64,000 nt of DNA from Bacteroidota bacterium (GTDB lineage Bacteria; Bacteroidota; Bacteroidia; Bacteroidales; Paludibacteraceae). The translations under genes and the position numbers were made by a program. Below are positions 16,756 through 24,025 of the stretch, in pieces. The stretch is taken from the NCBI GenBank assembly GCA_023391625.1, contig JAEWAN010000033.1, forward strand, positions 62,001 to 126,000. Direction: 5' to 3'. The notes under the pieces were generated by a model. It made no database searches. It was not told where the DNA came from and worked only from the letters and a program-made list of their open reading frames with translations. Each line of letters begins with the position of its first letter. The first letter of the stretch is position 1.

Positions 16756-17739
16756 ATGAAAAAGAAACAAATTCTTCTAATCTCTATTTTCCTGTTTTCA
16801 ACATTTACAATTTCCGCCCAACATGGCAATGCCGCTTATAACGCTTATATAGAAACCTACTATCCATTAGCAATACAACAACAAAAAGAACATGGTATTC
16901 CGGCAAGTATCACTCTGGCACAAGGCCTGTTGGAATCTGCAGCCGGCAAAAGTAAATTAGCGACACGGGGAAACAACCATTTCGGGATCAAATGTCACGA
17001 CTGGACGGGAGCTAAAATATACTATGATGATGATAAAAGAAACGAATGCTTCCGCAAATATAAACGAGTACTGGACTCTTACGAAGACCACTCTGCTTTT
17101 CTGAAAAACCGCAGCCGTTATGCATCTCTGTTTGATCTGAAACCTACTGACTACAAAGGCTGGGCTCATGGACTGAAAAAAGCTGGTTACGCCACAGACC
17201 CTACTTATGCTTATAAGCTTATTTCAATTATCGACGAATACGAACTGCATCGCTTTGACTTGCTGGCTTCCAAAGACCAACCCAGAAGAAGCAGAAAGAA
17301 AGCAAACAAAAAAAGAGAAAAAGAAAACGAAAAAGTCATTACTACCATAGAATCAAAAACCAAAGGTAATTCCGTGGGAACAGTCAATGCTTTCGACGCT
17401 CATTATGTAATGAAAATAAACGGTCTAAAATATATCCGTGCTTTCCAAGGCGATACATATGGCAGCATAGCCGACGAATTCGGCATAAAAGAAACAAAGC
17501 TATTTGCTTTCAATGAAACTTCAGCTAACCACAAACCGAAAGAAGGCGAAATAGTATATCTTCAGAAAAAGAAGAAAAAAGCAGAAAAAGGATACAACAC
17601 CCATGTAGTGCAACAAGGAGAATCCATGTACAGCATATCCCAGCTATACGGAATTCAGTTGATAGAACTGTACAACATAAACGACATGGATTATACGGAA
17701 TCTGCTGAAATAGGAAAAATTCTGTTTTTAAGACCATAG
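16756..17739 (+). CDS. exported glucosaminidase (GH73) with two LysM domains
   Basis: A 327-residue peptidoglycan hydrolase. The signal peptide (1-21) ends FTISAQ. The GH73 (Glucosaminidase/FlgJ-like) domain covers about 28-165, with GIPASITLAQGLLESAAGKSKLA including the catalytic Glu, NNHFGIKCHDW, CFRKYKRVLDSYEDHSAFLKNRSRY and GLKKAGYATDPTYAYKLISII. A basic linker (180-200) follows. LysM-like modules sit at about 217-262 (IRAFQGDTYGSIADEFGIKETKLFAFNE) and 283-327 (HVVQQGESMYSISQLYGIQLIELYNIN), binding glycan chains. The next gene starts 9 bases later and is probably cotranscribed. Confidence 0.94.
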   Translation: MKKKQILLISIFLFSTFTISAQHGNAAYNAYIETYYPLAIQQQKEHGIPASITLAQGLLESAAGKSKLATRGNNHFGIKCHDWTGAKIYYDDDKRNECFRKYKRVLDSYEDHSAFLKNRSRYASLFDLKPTDYKGWAHGLKKAGYATDPTYAYKLISIIDEYELHRFDLLASKDQPRRSRKKANKKREKENEKVITTIESKTKGNSVGTVNAFDAHYVMKINGLKYIRAFQGDTYGSIADEFGIKETKLFAFNETSANHKPKEGEIVYLQKKKKKAEKGYNTHVVQQGESMYSISQLYGIQLIELYNINDMDYTESAEIGKILFLRP

Positions 17740-17748
17740 AATCAAATC

Positions 17749-18039
17749 ATGCGTAAAAAAAACACAGAATTACTTGCCGATGTAATTAAACGTTTCCTTA
17801 ACGAACAGCGGTTACAAAATAGGCTTGACGATAAGCACATCATTGATGCATGGCCTGTGGTACTGGGTAAAAACATATCAAAATATACCCAAGGTCTGAG
17901 CATAAAGAATAAGGTGCTTTATGTATCAATCAGTTCTGCCGTACTACGTCATGATTTGTTCCTTTCACGGGAAGAGATAAAGAATGCCCTGAACAAACAT
18001 GTAGGGGCAGAAGCAATCACAGATATCATTTTCCGATAA
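17749..18039 (+). CDS. DUF721 family protein
   Basis: A 96-residue DUF721 protein (related to DciA, which helps load the DnaB helicase in many bacteria). Typical pattern: LLADVIKRFLNEQRLQNRLDDKHIIDAWPVVLGKNISKYTQGLSIKNKVLYVSISSAVLRHDLFLSREEIKNALN. The start lies 9 bases after the hydrolase gene stop, so the two share a transcript. It ends 7 bases from the end of the convergent AraC gene. A DNA-binding role in replication is inferred from the family only. Confidence 0.88.
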   Translation: MRKKNTELLADVIKRFLNEQRLQNRLDDKHIIDAWPVVLGKNISKYTQGLSIKNKVLYVSISSAVLRHDLFLSREEIKNALNKHVGAEAITDIIFR

Positions 18040-18046
18040 AAGGAGT

Positions 18047-18847
18047 TTAAACTTCAGAAAAGTAATCCGAATACGGATCACACACCGTTAGATGTTCCGT
18101 TGGCGTATAACCGGAAAACTTTTTAAAATCTTTTATCAGGTGTGACTCGTCATAATAATTACAATCAAAAGCCAACTGCCCCATAGCAATCTTGCGGTTG
18201 TGTTGTAAAACGAATAATGCCCGTTGGTACCGTACCACCCGTAAAAAATCTTTGGGATTAAAACCCACATAAGTTGCAAACACACGCTGAAACTGTTTAT
18301 AACTTAAACAACTGGCATCAGCTAATGTACGTAAAGAAGTCTCACCCCTCTCAATACGCCGGACAACTAAAGCCATACTCTCGAAATGATAAGCCTTTTC
18401 CATATTCAAACGTTTCAAAAAGAAGGTTTCTATCATTTCCACACATTTCATATCTTCCGGTTGATCTGCTATTTTCTTCTGCAATTCTTCCAGCTCCGGA
18501 TCGCCTAACAACCTTACATCCACCTTCTGACCAGCAAACTCTGTCATAGGAACATAAAAAAAAACTTTTGCGCTTTGAGGTCGAAAAGTTACAGTTATCA
18601 TATCCACTTCCCCCTCATGCTCCAGATCCTCAAAATCCAGAAACTGCCCACTGATAAACGCAGCCGGCTGACTGTTCCGGTTGGATAAAGAAAACAAACG
18701 TTTTCCACGATGAAAAACTAATTCTATATTACCTACTGGTATAATCCGTTGCGGTTCCACACAAACACTATCCACCCGAAGAAACCAATAATGCTTTATA
18801 TAAGGAGTCAACAAATCACGCGGCTTTATTATTTTAAATTGTTCCAT
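18047..18847 (-). CDS. AraC family transcriptional regulator
   Basis: About 266 residues. The N-terminal sensor domain resembles the DUF6597 type (ITPYIKHYWFLRVD-like start, IIPVGNIELVFHRG, AAFISGQ, VTFRPQSAKVFF). The C-terminal AraC helix-turn-helix pair covers about 165-255 (SLRTLADASCLSYKQFQRVFATYVGFNPKDFLRVVRYQRAL and LAFDCNYYDESHLIKDFKKFSGYTPTEH). Two in-frame ATGs, at 18856 and 18847, are possible. Its ligand and targets are unknown, and neighbours give no clue. Confidence 0.92.
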   Translation of the reverse strand: MEQFKIIKPRDLLTPYIKHYWFLRVDSVCVEPQRIIPVGNIELVFHRGKRLFSLSNRNSQPAAFISGQFLDFEDLEHEGEVDMITVTFRPQSAKVFFYVPMTEFAGQKVDVRLLGDPELEELQKKIADQPEDMKCVEMIETFFLKRLNMEKAYHFESMALVVRRIERGETSLRTLADASCLSYKQFQRVFATYVGFNPKDFLRVVRYQRALFVLQHNRKIAMGQLAFDCNYYDESHLIKDFKKFSGYTPTEHLTVCDPYSDYFSEV

Positions 18848-18972
18848 TACCAACAAATCTACTTAAAATCATGTTAACCAACAAAATTACGATAAGAAAC
18901 ACAGACTGTCTTTGTAAAAAAAAGACATTATTACAGACAAGCCGTCCTGTATATCATCTGAAACATAAAAGT

Positions 18973-18988
18973 TATTTTTGTATTTTTG
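18973..18988 (+). promoter_or_regulatory. -7 boxes immediately upstream of truA
   Basis: Two overlapping-register TAnnTTTG matches, TATTTTTG at 18973-18980 and 18981-18988, sit 5-12 bases before the GTG start, so the transcript may be nearly leaderless. Confidence 0.45.
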
Positions 18989-18992
18989 CAAC

Positions 18993-19748
18993 GTGAAAAA
19001 AAGATACTTTTTATATTTCTCTTACAAAGGAACCAATTATCACGGTTGGCAAGTACAACCAAATGGTATTACGGTACAGGAAGTGCTGACCCGAGGGTTA
19101 CAAACCATACTAAACTCCAAAGATATTGAAACTGTCGGTGCAGGCAGAACAGACACAGGAGTTCATGCCAAGCTTATGGTAGCTCACTTCGAGGCTGAAT
19201 TATGTGCCAAGCAGGAACAAGAACTGATAAAAAAATTAAACAGCATTCTTCCCGCTGATATTGCAGCCTATCGCCTGGCACAAGTCAGACCGGATGCCCA
19301 TGCCCGGTTTGATGCCATATCGCGCCAATACGAGTATCATATCACTCTACATAAAGATGTATTTAAAAACGAATACGCAGCCCGCATTTTCAACCCGTTA
19401 GATTTTGAAGCCATGAACAATGCGGCTTCTTTACTAAAAGAATATCGTGATTTCACCAGTTTCAGCAAACTACATACCGACGTAAAAACGAACAATTGCA
19501 TTATCACACACGCTGAATGGACTCAACGAGGCGACGAATGGGTATTTACAATCGAGGCCGACCGTTTTTTACGTAACATGGTGCGGGCCATAGTAGGTAC
19601 ATTGCTGGAAGTAGGACGGGGAAAAATATCCATATCCGAGTTTCAGGCTATTATTGAAGCTAAAGACCGTTGCAAAGCGGGTACATCTGCTCCTGCACAA
19701 GGTCTATTCCTGACAAACGTAAAGTATCCGGACGATATTTTTCTATAA
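18993..19748 (+). CDS. truA: tRNA pseudouridine synthase A
   Basis: Makes pseudouridine 38-40 in the tRNA anticodon arm. About 251 residues. The catalytic Asp is in GAGRTDTGVHAKLMVAHF. Other signatures are YKGTNYHGWQVQPNGITVQEVL, FDAISRQYEYHI, DFTSFSKLHTDVKTNNCII and FLRNMVRAIVGTLLEVGRGK. An alternative TTG start at 18978 would lie inside the -7 element. The GTG at 18993 gives a start (KKRYFLYFSYKGTNYHGW) matching the family, so I choose it. Confidence 0.94.
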   Translation: MKKRYFLYFSYKGTNYHGWQVQPNGITVQEVLTRGLQTILNSKDIETVGAGRTDTGVHAKLMVAHFEAELCAKQEQELIKKLNSILPADIAAYRLAQVRPDAHARFDAISRQYEYHITLHKDVFKNEYAARIFNPLDFEAMNNAASLLKEYRDFTSFSKLHTDVKTNNCIITHAEWTQRGDEWVFTIEADRFLRNMVRAIVGTLLEVGRGKISISEFQAIIEAKDRCKAGTSAPAQGLFLTNVKYPDDIFL

Positions 19749-19820
19749 TATTTCCTATTGTATTTATAATACTATATTAAATAACTTCATATCCAAACAA
19801 CACCTTATTTAGCGGAACTC

Positions 19821-20720
19821 ATGTGGTTACTCCTTGCTTTTATATCAGCCTTATTTCTCGGTTCATACGACATATGTAAAAAACTTTCCGTACAAAATAA
19901 TGCCGTAATCCCCGTTCTACTGACTTCCACCCTCATATCCTCCCTTATCTTATGTCCTCTTGTCCTTATATCCAATTTTCAACCCTCATGGATTGAACAC
20001 TCTATACTATACATACCGCCTATTGATATAAAGACCCATTTATTCATCTTTTTGAAATCGGCCATTGTATTAACATCCTGGATCTTTGCCTACTTTGCTC
20101 TAAAGCATCTGCCGTTAACATTAGCCAGCCCCATTAAAGCCACGCAACCCATTTGGACGGTTTTGGGTGCTGTAATCATATTTAAAGAACAATTAAACGG
20201 ATATCAGGCCGCAGGAGTCGGCATAACCCTCATCTCTTTTTTTATGTTCTCGATAGCAGGAAAAAAAGACGGGATTTCTTTCAGAACCAATAAATGGTTT
20301 TGGTTCATTATCCTTGCCACATTAACCGGAGCAGCCAGCGGCTTATATGACAAATACCTGATGCGACAATTTAACCTTATGGCTGTGCTTGTATATTGCT
20401 CTTTTTATCAAACCTTACTCATGGCTATTATCACAGCCATTTTATGGTGGCCTACACGCAAAAAAACAACCCCATTTCAGTTCCGGAATTCCATCATACT
20501 GATATCCGTTTTCCTTATTATCGCAGATTTTCTTTACTTCAACGCATTAAGCATGCCGGACTCTATGATATCGCTCATTTCTACCATCAGACGAAGCGGT
20601 GTAATCGTCCCCTTTCTGTATGGAGTATTCATTATGCGTGACAAGAACATCAAAATAAAAGCATTTTGTCTGTCCGGAGTAATATTAGGAATGATATTCC
20701 TGTTCTTAGGATCACAATAA
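19821..20720 (+). CDS. EamA/DMT-family transporter
   Basis: A 299-residue inner membrane protein with about ten hydrophobic helices in two EamA repeats (1-145 and 158-299). Each repeat ends with the typical pattern: LPLTLASPIKATQPIWTVLGAVIIFKEQLNGYQAAGVGITLISFF in the first, and SMPDSMISLISTIRRSGVIVPFLYGVFIMRDKNIKIKAFCLSGVILGMIFLFLG in the second. These carriers export or exchange small metabolites; the substrate is unknown. The gene stands 72 bases after truA on the same strand. Confidence 0.9.
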   Translation: MWLLLAFISALFLGSYDICKKLSVQNNAVIPVLLTSTLISSLILCPLVLISNFQPSWIEHSILYIPPIDIKTHLFIFLKSAIVLTSWIFAYFALKHLPLTLASPIKATQPIWTVLGAVIIFKEQLNGYQAAGVGITLISFFMFSIAGKKDGISFRTNKWFWFIILATLTGAASGLYDKYLMRQFNLMAVLVYCSFYQTLLMAIITAILWWPTRKKTTPFQFRNSIILISVFLIIADFLYFNALSMPDSMISLISTIRRSGVIVPFLYGVFIMRDKNIKIKAFCLSGVILGMIFLFLGSQ

Positions 20721-20785
20721 AAGCTGTTCAGAACAAGCCGTCAGCAACAAAAATATTTATTCCGGATTAAAATAACAATAAAATA

Positions 20786-20816
20786 TTTGATAATTAAATA
20801 GAAATTAATACCTTTG
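20786..20816 (+). promoter_or_regulatory. promoter of rpmE
   Basis: TTTG at 20786-20789, 19 bases, TACCTTTG at 20809-20816: an excellent Bacteroidetes promoter. The leader is about 38 bases. Confidence 0.85.
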
Positions 20817-20860
20817 CAAGCCCAAAGTGAAAATAAAATAAAAAATTAAAGCATACAAAC

Positions 20861-21121
20861 ATGAAAAGTGGTATTCATCCAGAAAATTATCGTCCGGTAG
20901 CATTCAGAGACATGTCAAACGGCGAAACATTTATTTCCCGTTCAACTGTAAACACAAAAGAAACTATTGAGATTGACGGAGTTACTTATCCGGTTGTGAA
21001 ATTAGAAATCTCCAGTTCTTCACACCCATTCTATACAGGAAAACAAAAACTTGTAGACTCTGCAGGTCGTGTAGATAAATTTATGAACCGTTATGCAAAA
21101 CGCATGGAAGGTAAAAAATAA
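20861..21121 (+). CDS. rpmE: 50S ribosomal protein L31, type B
   Basis: An 86-residue L31. Recognised by MKSGIHPENYRPVAFRDMSNGETFISRSTV and the C-terminal SSSSHPFYTGKQKLVDSAGRVDKFMNRYAKR. It lacks the CxxC zinc motif, so it is the zinc-independent B form. Own promoter and terminator, hence monocistronic. Confidence 0.97.
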   Translation: MKSGIHPENYRPVAFRDMSNGETFISRSTVNTKETIEIDGVTYPVVKLEISSSSHPFYTGKQKLVDSAGRVDKFMNRYAKRMEGKK

Positions 21122-21143
21122 ATTGATTTCAACTAAGATATTC

Positions 21144-21180
21144 AAAAGGGATTGACTTAATAAAGTCAATCCCTTTTACT
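21144..21180 (+). terminator. terminator after rpmE
   Basis: Stem AAAAGGGATTGACTT pairing with AAGTCAATCCCTTTT around a four-base loop, 23 bases after the stop. Confidence 0.9.
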
Positions 21181-21256
21181 TTTATTTCCTAAAAATCAGA
21201 ACAAACATAAGTCTTATAAAAATTCATACTCCCTTTTCAGAACAAATTAAACAATA

Positions 21257-21292
21257 AAAAAGGGTTATAACCGCACTACAGCTATAACCTCT
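21257..21292 (-). terminator. likely terminator of the PepSY gene
   Basis: GGTTATA pairs with TATAACC around a 13-base loop. On the minus strand a TTTTTT run follows. The stem is short. Confidence 0.6.
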
Positions 21293-21322
21293 TTCTATTA
21301 AAAACAAAACCTTACGCTTACT

Positions 21323-22489
21323 CTATTGATATTTTCCCCTACTTTTCCGCACCAACTTACGAATCCATAAATAATACCCTGTAACAGGAAGCGAAGCACC
21401 CAGTAAGGCAGCAACAAAACTCAATATCCGGGTCAACATACCACCCCAACTACCGACATGCACCGAATAAATCCATCCCCGTATCTTACCAGAACGGTCT
21501 GCATCTTTATACAAAACCACATCAGTTATCTCTCCTGTACGAGGATTAAAAGAATAACGATCTGAAGCCCGTTGATTCCCTAAATGCCTGAAAGCAACAG
21601 AAGCAGAACCTGCGGATACACTAATCTGTTTATAGTTCGGATTATCTGTTGCTAATTGTTTATACACCTGATCCCATTTGGCAAATTGAGCGTATTTTTG
21701 TTTTTCCATATCACCACGTCCGCCCGTACGTTCTCCTTTATTTTCCGTTCGCTCTTTTGAAGCGGCATTGGCAGACGATTGTCCATGAGCATTATTAGAC
21801 TGCACTTCCACACCAAATACTTTATAAAATCCAACCCTATACCATTGAAAAGACCATGTCAAGCCAGTAAGTGCCATAGCCAACAGAAAAACAACCGCAT
21901 ACATACCACCTGCTACATGCAAATCATACCAAAAGCGGCGCCAGCCCTTTCCTGCCCTAATTTTCAGACTATTCTTCAACGCTTTTTTTGTACGGGGTAT
22001 CCAAATGAAAATACCTGATATCAACACAAGAACAAACATTAAGGTACTGATACCTACCACTAATTTACCAACAAACACTCCTCCGTCCGGGTTCATACTA
22101 TCCAGTAGCCAACGGTGCATTCTAAACATAAAAGTAAAAAACGGAGCACGTTCATACCGCCCTTTTATTTCGCCGGTATACTGATCGACAAAAACGGATG
22201 CTCGCCGGGGCTTTGAAAGATTAACCTGATAAGCCTGTTCCGGATCCGAAAAGATGCTGATTCCTGTCACAGACACACTATCCGGCAAACTCTCCGAAAC
22301 CTTAACAGCCAATTGATCAACAGGCAACGGCTCCGCCCCTACTTTATCCACATAATAAAGATCACGGCAAAACAGCTCCATCACCTCCTTCTCAAAAACC
22401 AAAGCTGCACCGGAAAAACAAATTAAGGTGATTATCAATCCAAAAGGGACAGAAAGCCATAAATGTATTTTATGAAAAAACTTCTTCAT
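21323..22489 (-). CDS. PepSY-associated TM protein, XusC-like
   Basis: A 388-residue inner membrane protein of the PepSY_TM family. Helices lie at about 15-37, 140-165, 190-215 and 345-370. Periplasmic PepSY portions include QLAVKVSESLPDSVSVTGISI and PNYKQISVSAGSASVAF with DRYSFNPRTGEITDVVLYKD. Conserved histidines occur in MRMHRWLLD, WYDLHVAGGMYAVVFLL and IYSVHVGSWGG, which fits a haem-binding ferric reductase role proposed for such proteins. It lies downstream of a DUF4374 lipoprotein and a TonB receptor, the same order as the xusA-xusB-xusC siderophore uptake genes of Bacteroides thetaiotaomicron. A hairpin terminator separates it from the DUF4374 gene. Confidence 0.88.
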   Translation of the reverse strand: MKKFFHKIHLWLSVPFGLIITLICFSGAALVFEKEVMELFCRDLYYVDKVGAEPLPVDQLAVKVSESLPDSVSVTGISIFSDPEQAYQVNLSKPRRASVFVDQYTGEIKGRYERAPFFTFMFRMHRWLLDSMNPDGGVFVGKLVVGISTLMFVLVLISGIFIWIPRTKKALKNSLKIRAGKGWRRFWYDLHVAGGMYAVVFLLAMALTGLTWSFQWYRVGFYKVFGVEVQSNNAHGQSSANAASKERTENKGERTGGRGDMEKQKYAQFAKWDQVYKQLATDNPNYKQISVSAGSASVAFRHLGNQRASDRYSFNPRTGEITDVVLYKDADRSGKIRGWIYSVHVGSWGGMLTRILSFVAALLGASLPVTGYYLWIRKLVRKSRGKYQ

Positions 22490-22510
22490 CTATTCTTCTA
22501 TTAATTTTAC

Positions 22511-22556
22511 AAAAAGAGCCTGTACAAGAAAAACATTCCGCACACAGGCTCTTTTT
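22511..22556 (-). terminator. intercistronic terminator between the DUF4374 and PepSY genes
   Basis: AAAAAGAGCCTGT pairs with ACAGGCTCTTTTT around a 20-base loop. On the minus strand it ends in a T-run. It sits 26 bases after the DUF4374 stop and 22 bases before the PepSY start, so it would lower expression of the last gene. Confidence 0.75.
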
Positions 22557-22581
22557 ACATTACAAAGTCTATAACGAATTT

Positions 22582-23952
22582 TTATTGTTGAGCAACCAGT
22601 TTACCCACAGCGCTCACTGATTCTGCCGTAATAGTCAGTCCTTTAGTGGCAGTATGAGAGGCCGGATCTATTTTATAAAGCGCGGGATCACTTCCGTCAT
22701 TAGTTACCACAGGCATATAAGCTACGCCATTTTCACAATACGGAGTACCGCCAAATGAAGATATTTTATCTGCTTCCGGCAATCCGTCAACATAATTGAA
22801 ACTCTGTTCTTTCCCTTTATAGATAGCCAGTTTGGTAGCACCGGTTCCTTTTGAATCCAAACCTTGCGTATACATTTGCAACAAGAAATAATCCCCGGTT
22901 ATGTGCCAGCAACGGAAGAAAGGCTGTCCCCCGGAAAGAGTTTCCAGGTTAACATAATAGTTAGCATCAAATTCGGTAGCCCCTTTATTTATACGCATAA
23001 CAGCCGCCTCCTTAACACCTTGTGTCTGATACTTATTAGATGTCAACCGTCCGAATCCAGGAGAGAATACATACACATTACCTTCATCATCCGCCCAGAT
23101 AGTCTGGTAATACTGAGAACGGTTACGTCCACAAGCATATCCCATTTTATCCGTTTTAACTATCGTTGGATTCTCAAAATCGCTATTATCATAAATAGCA
23201 ACCCAGGCATAATCAGGATATTGGGTTCCGGGAATTTCTCCTTCTTCATATGAACCACTGCCACTACCTCCATCTTCTTTTGCTACTAAATCCTGATTTG
23301 TCACCCATTTACCGCCATCAGCATTCACACCATACTTACTTAATCCCATCGGAACAACAGAAGTATATAATTTATTATTAACTTCCAATATACCGGCTAA
23401 AGTCACATATTCACCATTACCCAGAAAATTCTCTCCCAAAATAGTTTTAGTTGATGTTGTTTCATTGTGTGCATGCAGATAAGTAAATCCCAACCCCTGA
23501 GCCGGACGACCTGCCTCATCTTTTGTGTCCGTATCAACGGCGGAAACCGTAATTATATTTTCACCATAAATACCGTACGTAGTAAAACGAGTGATATTAT
23601 ATTCGTTAGGACGAGCTTCTATCTGATTATTACTACCCATCTGATAAGATGAAGTAACACCTGCGTTTCCCTGATTATACTGTAAACGATACAGATACTG
23701 GTCTTTATAAAACAACCAGGCTGTACCCGTATTTGTTTCATATCCCGTATTAAGCACTGTTATATTTCCATTATCCAAAGCTTCCGCCTGTACCAGATAA
23801 TTAGCATCTCCGGCAGCCGCAGAAATCACATAACTTCCGTCACCAGTATTATCCGGACCGGAATTAGGTTCTTCCGGATTACATGAGGTCAATAAACCTC
23901 CCATACCTACTACAGCAGCAACAAAAGCCCATAAAAATCTATTCTTTTTCAT
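22582..23952 (-). CDS. DUF4374 lipoprotein, XusB-like siderophore-binding candidate
   Basis: A 456-residue lipoprotein. The signal peptide ends LLTSC with the lipidated Cys at about residue 24, followed by an acidic Asn/Pro/Asp-rich tether (EEPNSGPDNTGDG) typical of surface-exposed lipoproteins in Bacteroidetes. The body fits DUF4374, a beta-propeller-like family: YVISAAAGDANYLVQAEAL, repeated Y/W-rich strands, DYAWVAIYDNSDFENPTIVKTDKMGYACGRNRSQYYQTIWADDEGNVYVFSPGFGR. In B. thetaiotaomicron the XusB protein in the same position binds ferric enterobactin-type siderophores; I infer the same type of role. The TonB receptor gene lies upstream with 73 bases between. Confidence 0.87.
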   Translation of the reverse strand: MKKNRFLWAFVAAVVGMGGLLTSCNPEEPNSGPDNTGDGSYVISAAAGDANYLVQAEALDNGNITVLNTGYETNTGTAWLFYKDQYLYRLQYNQGNAGVTSSYQMGSNNQIEARPNEYNITRFTTYGIYGENIITVSAVDTDTKDEAGRPAQGLGFTYLHAHNETTSTKTILGENFLGNGEYVTLAGILEVNNKLYTSVVPMGLSKYGVNADGGKWVTNQDLVAKEDGGSGSGSYEEGEIPGTQYPDYAWVAIYDNSDFENPTIVKTDKMGYACGRNRSQYYQTIWADDEGNVYVFSPGFGRLTSNKYQTQGVKEAAVMRINKGATEFDANYYVNLETLSGGQPFFRCWHITGDYFLLQMYTQGLDSKGTGATKLAIYKGKEQSFNYVDGLPEADKISSFGGTPYCENGVAYMPVVTNDGSDPALYKIDPASHTATKGLTITAESVSAVGKLVAQQ

Positions 23953-24025
23953 ATTTCAGTTATTTAATTATATAATTATTGATTTTATATTGCAGGAATA
24001 TGTTTTCCTGCTTTTCCTTTTTATT

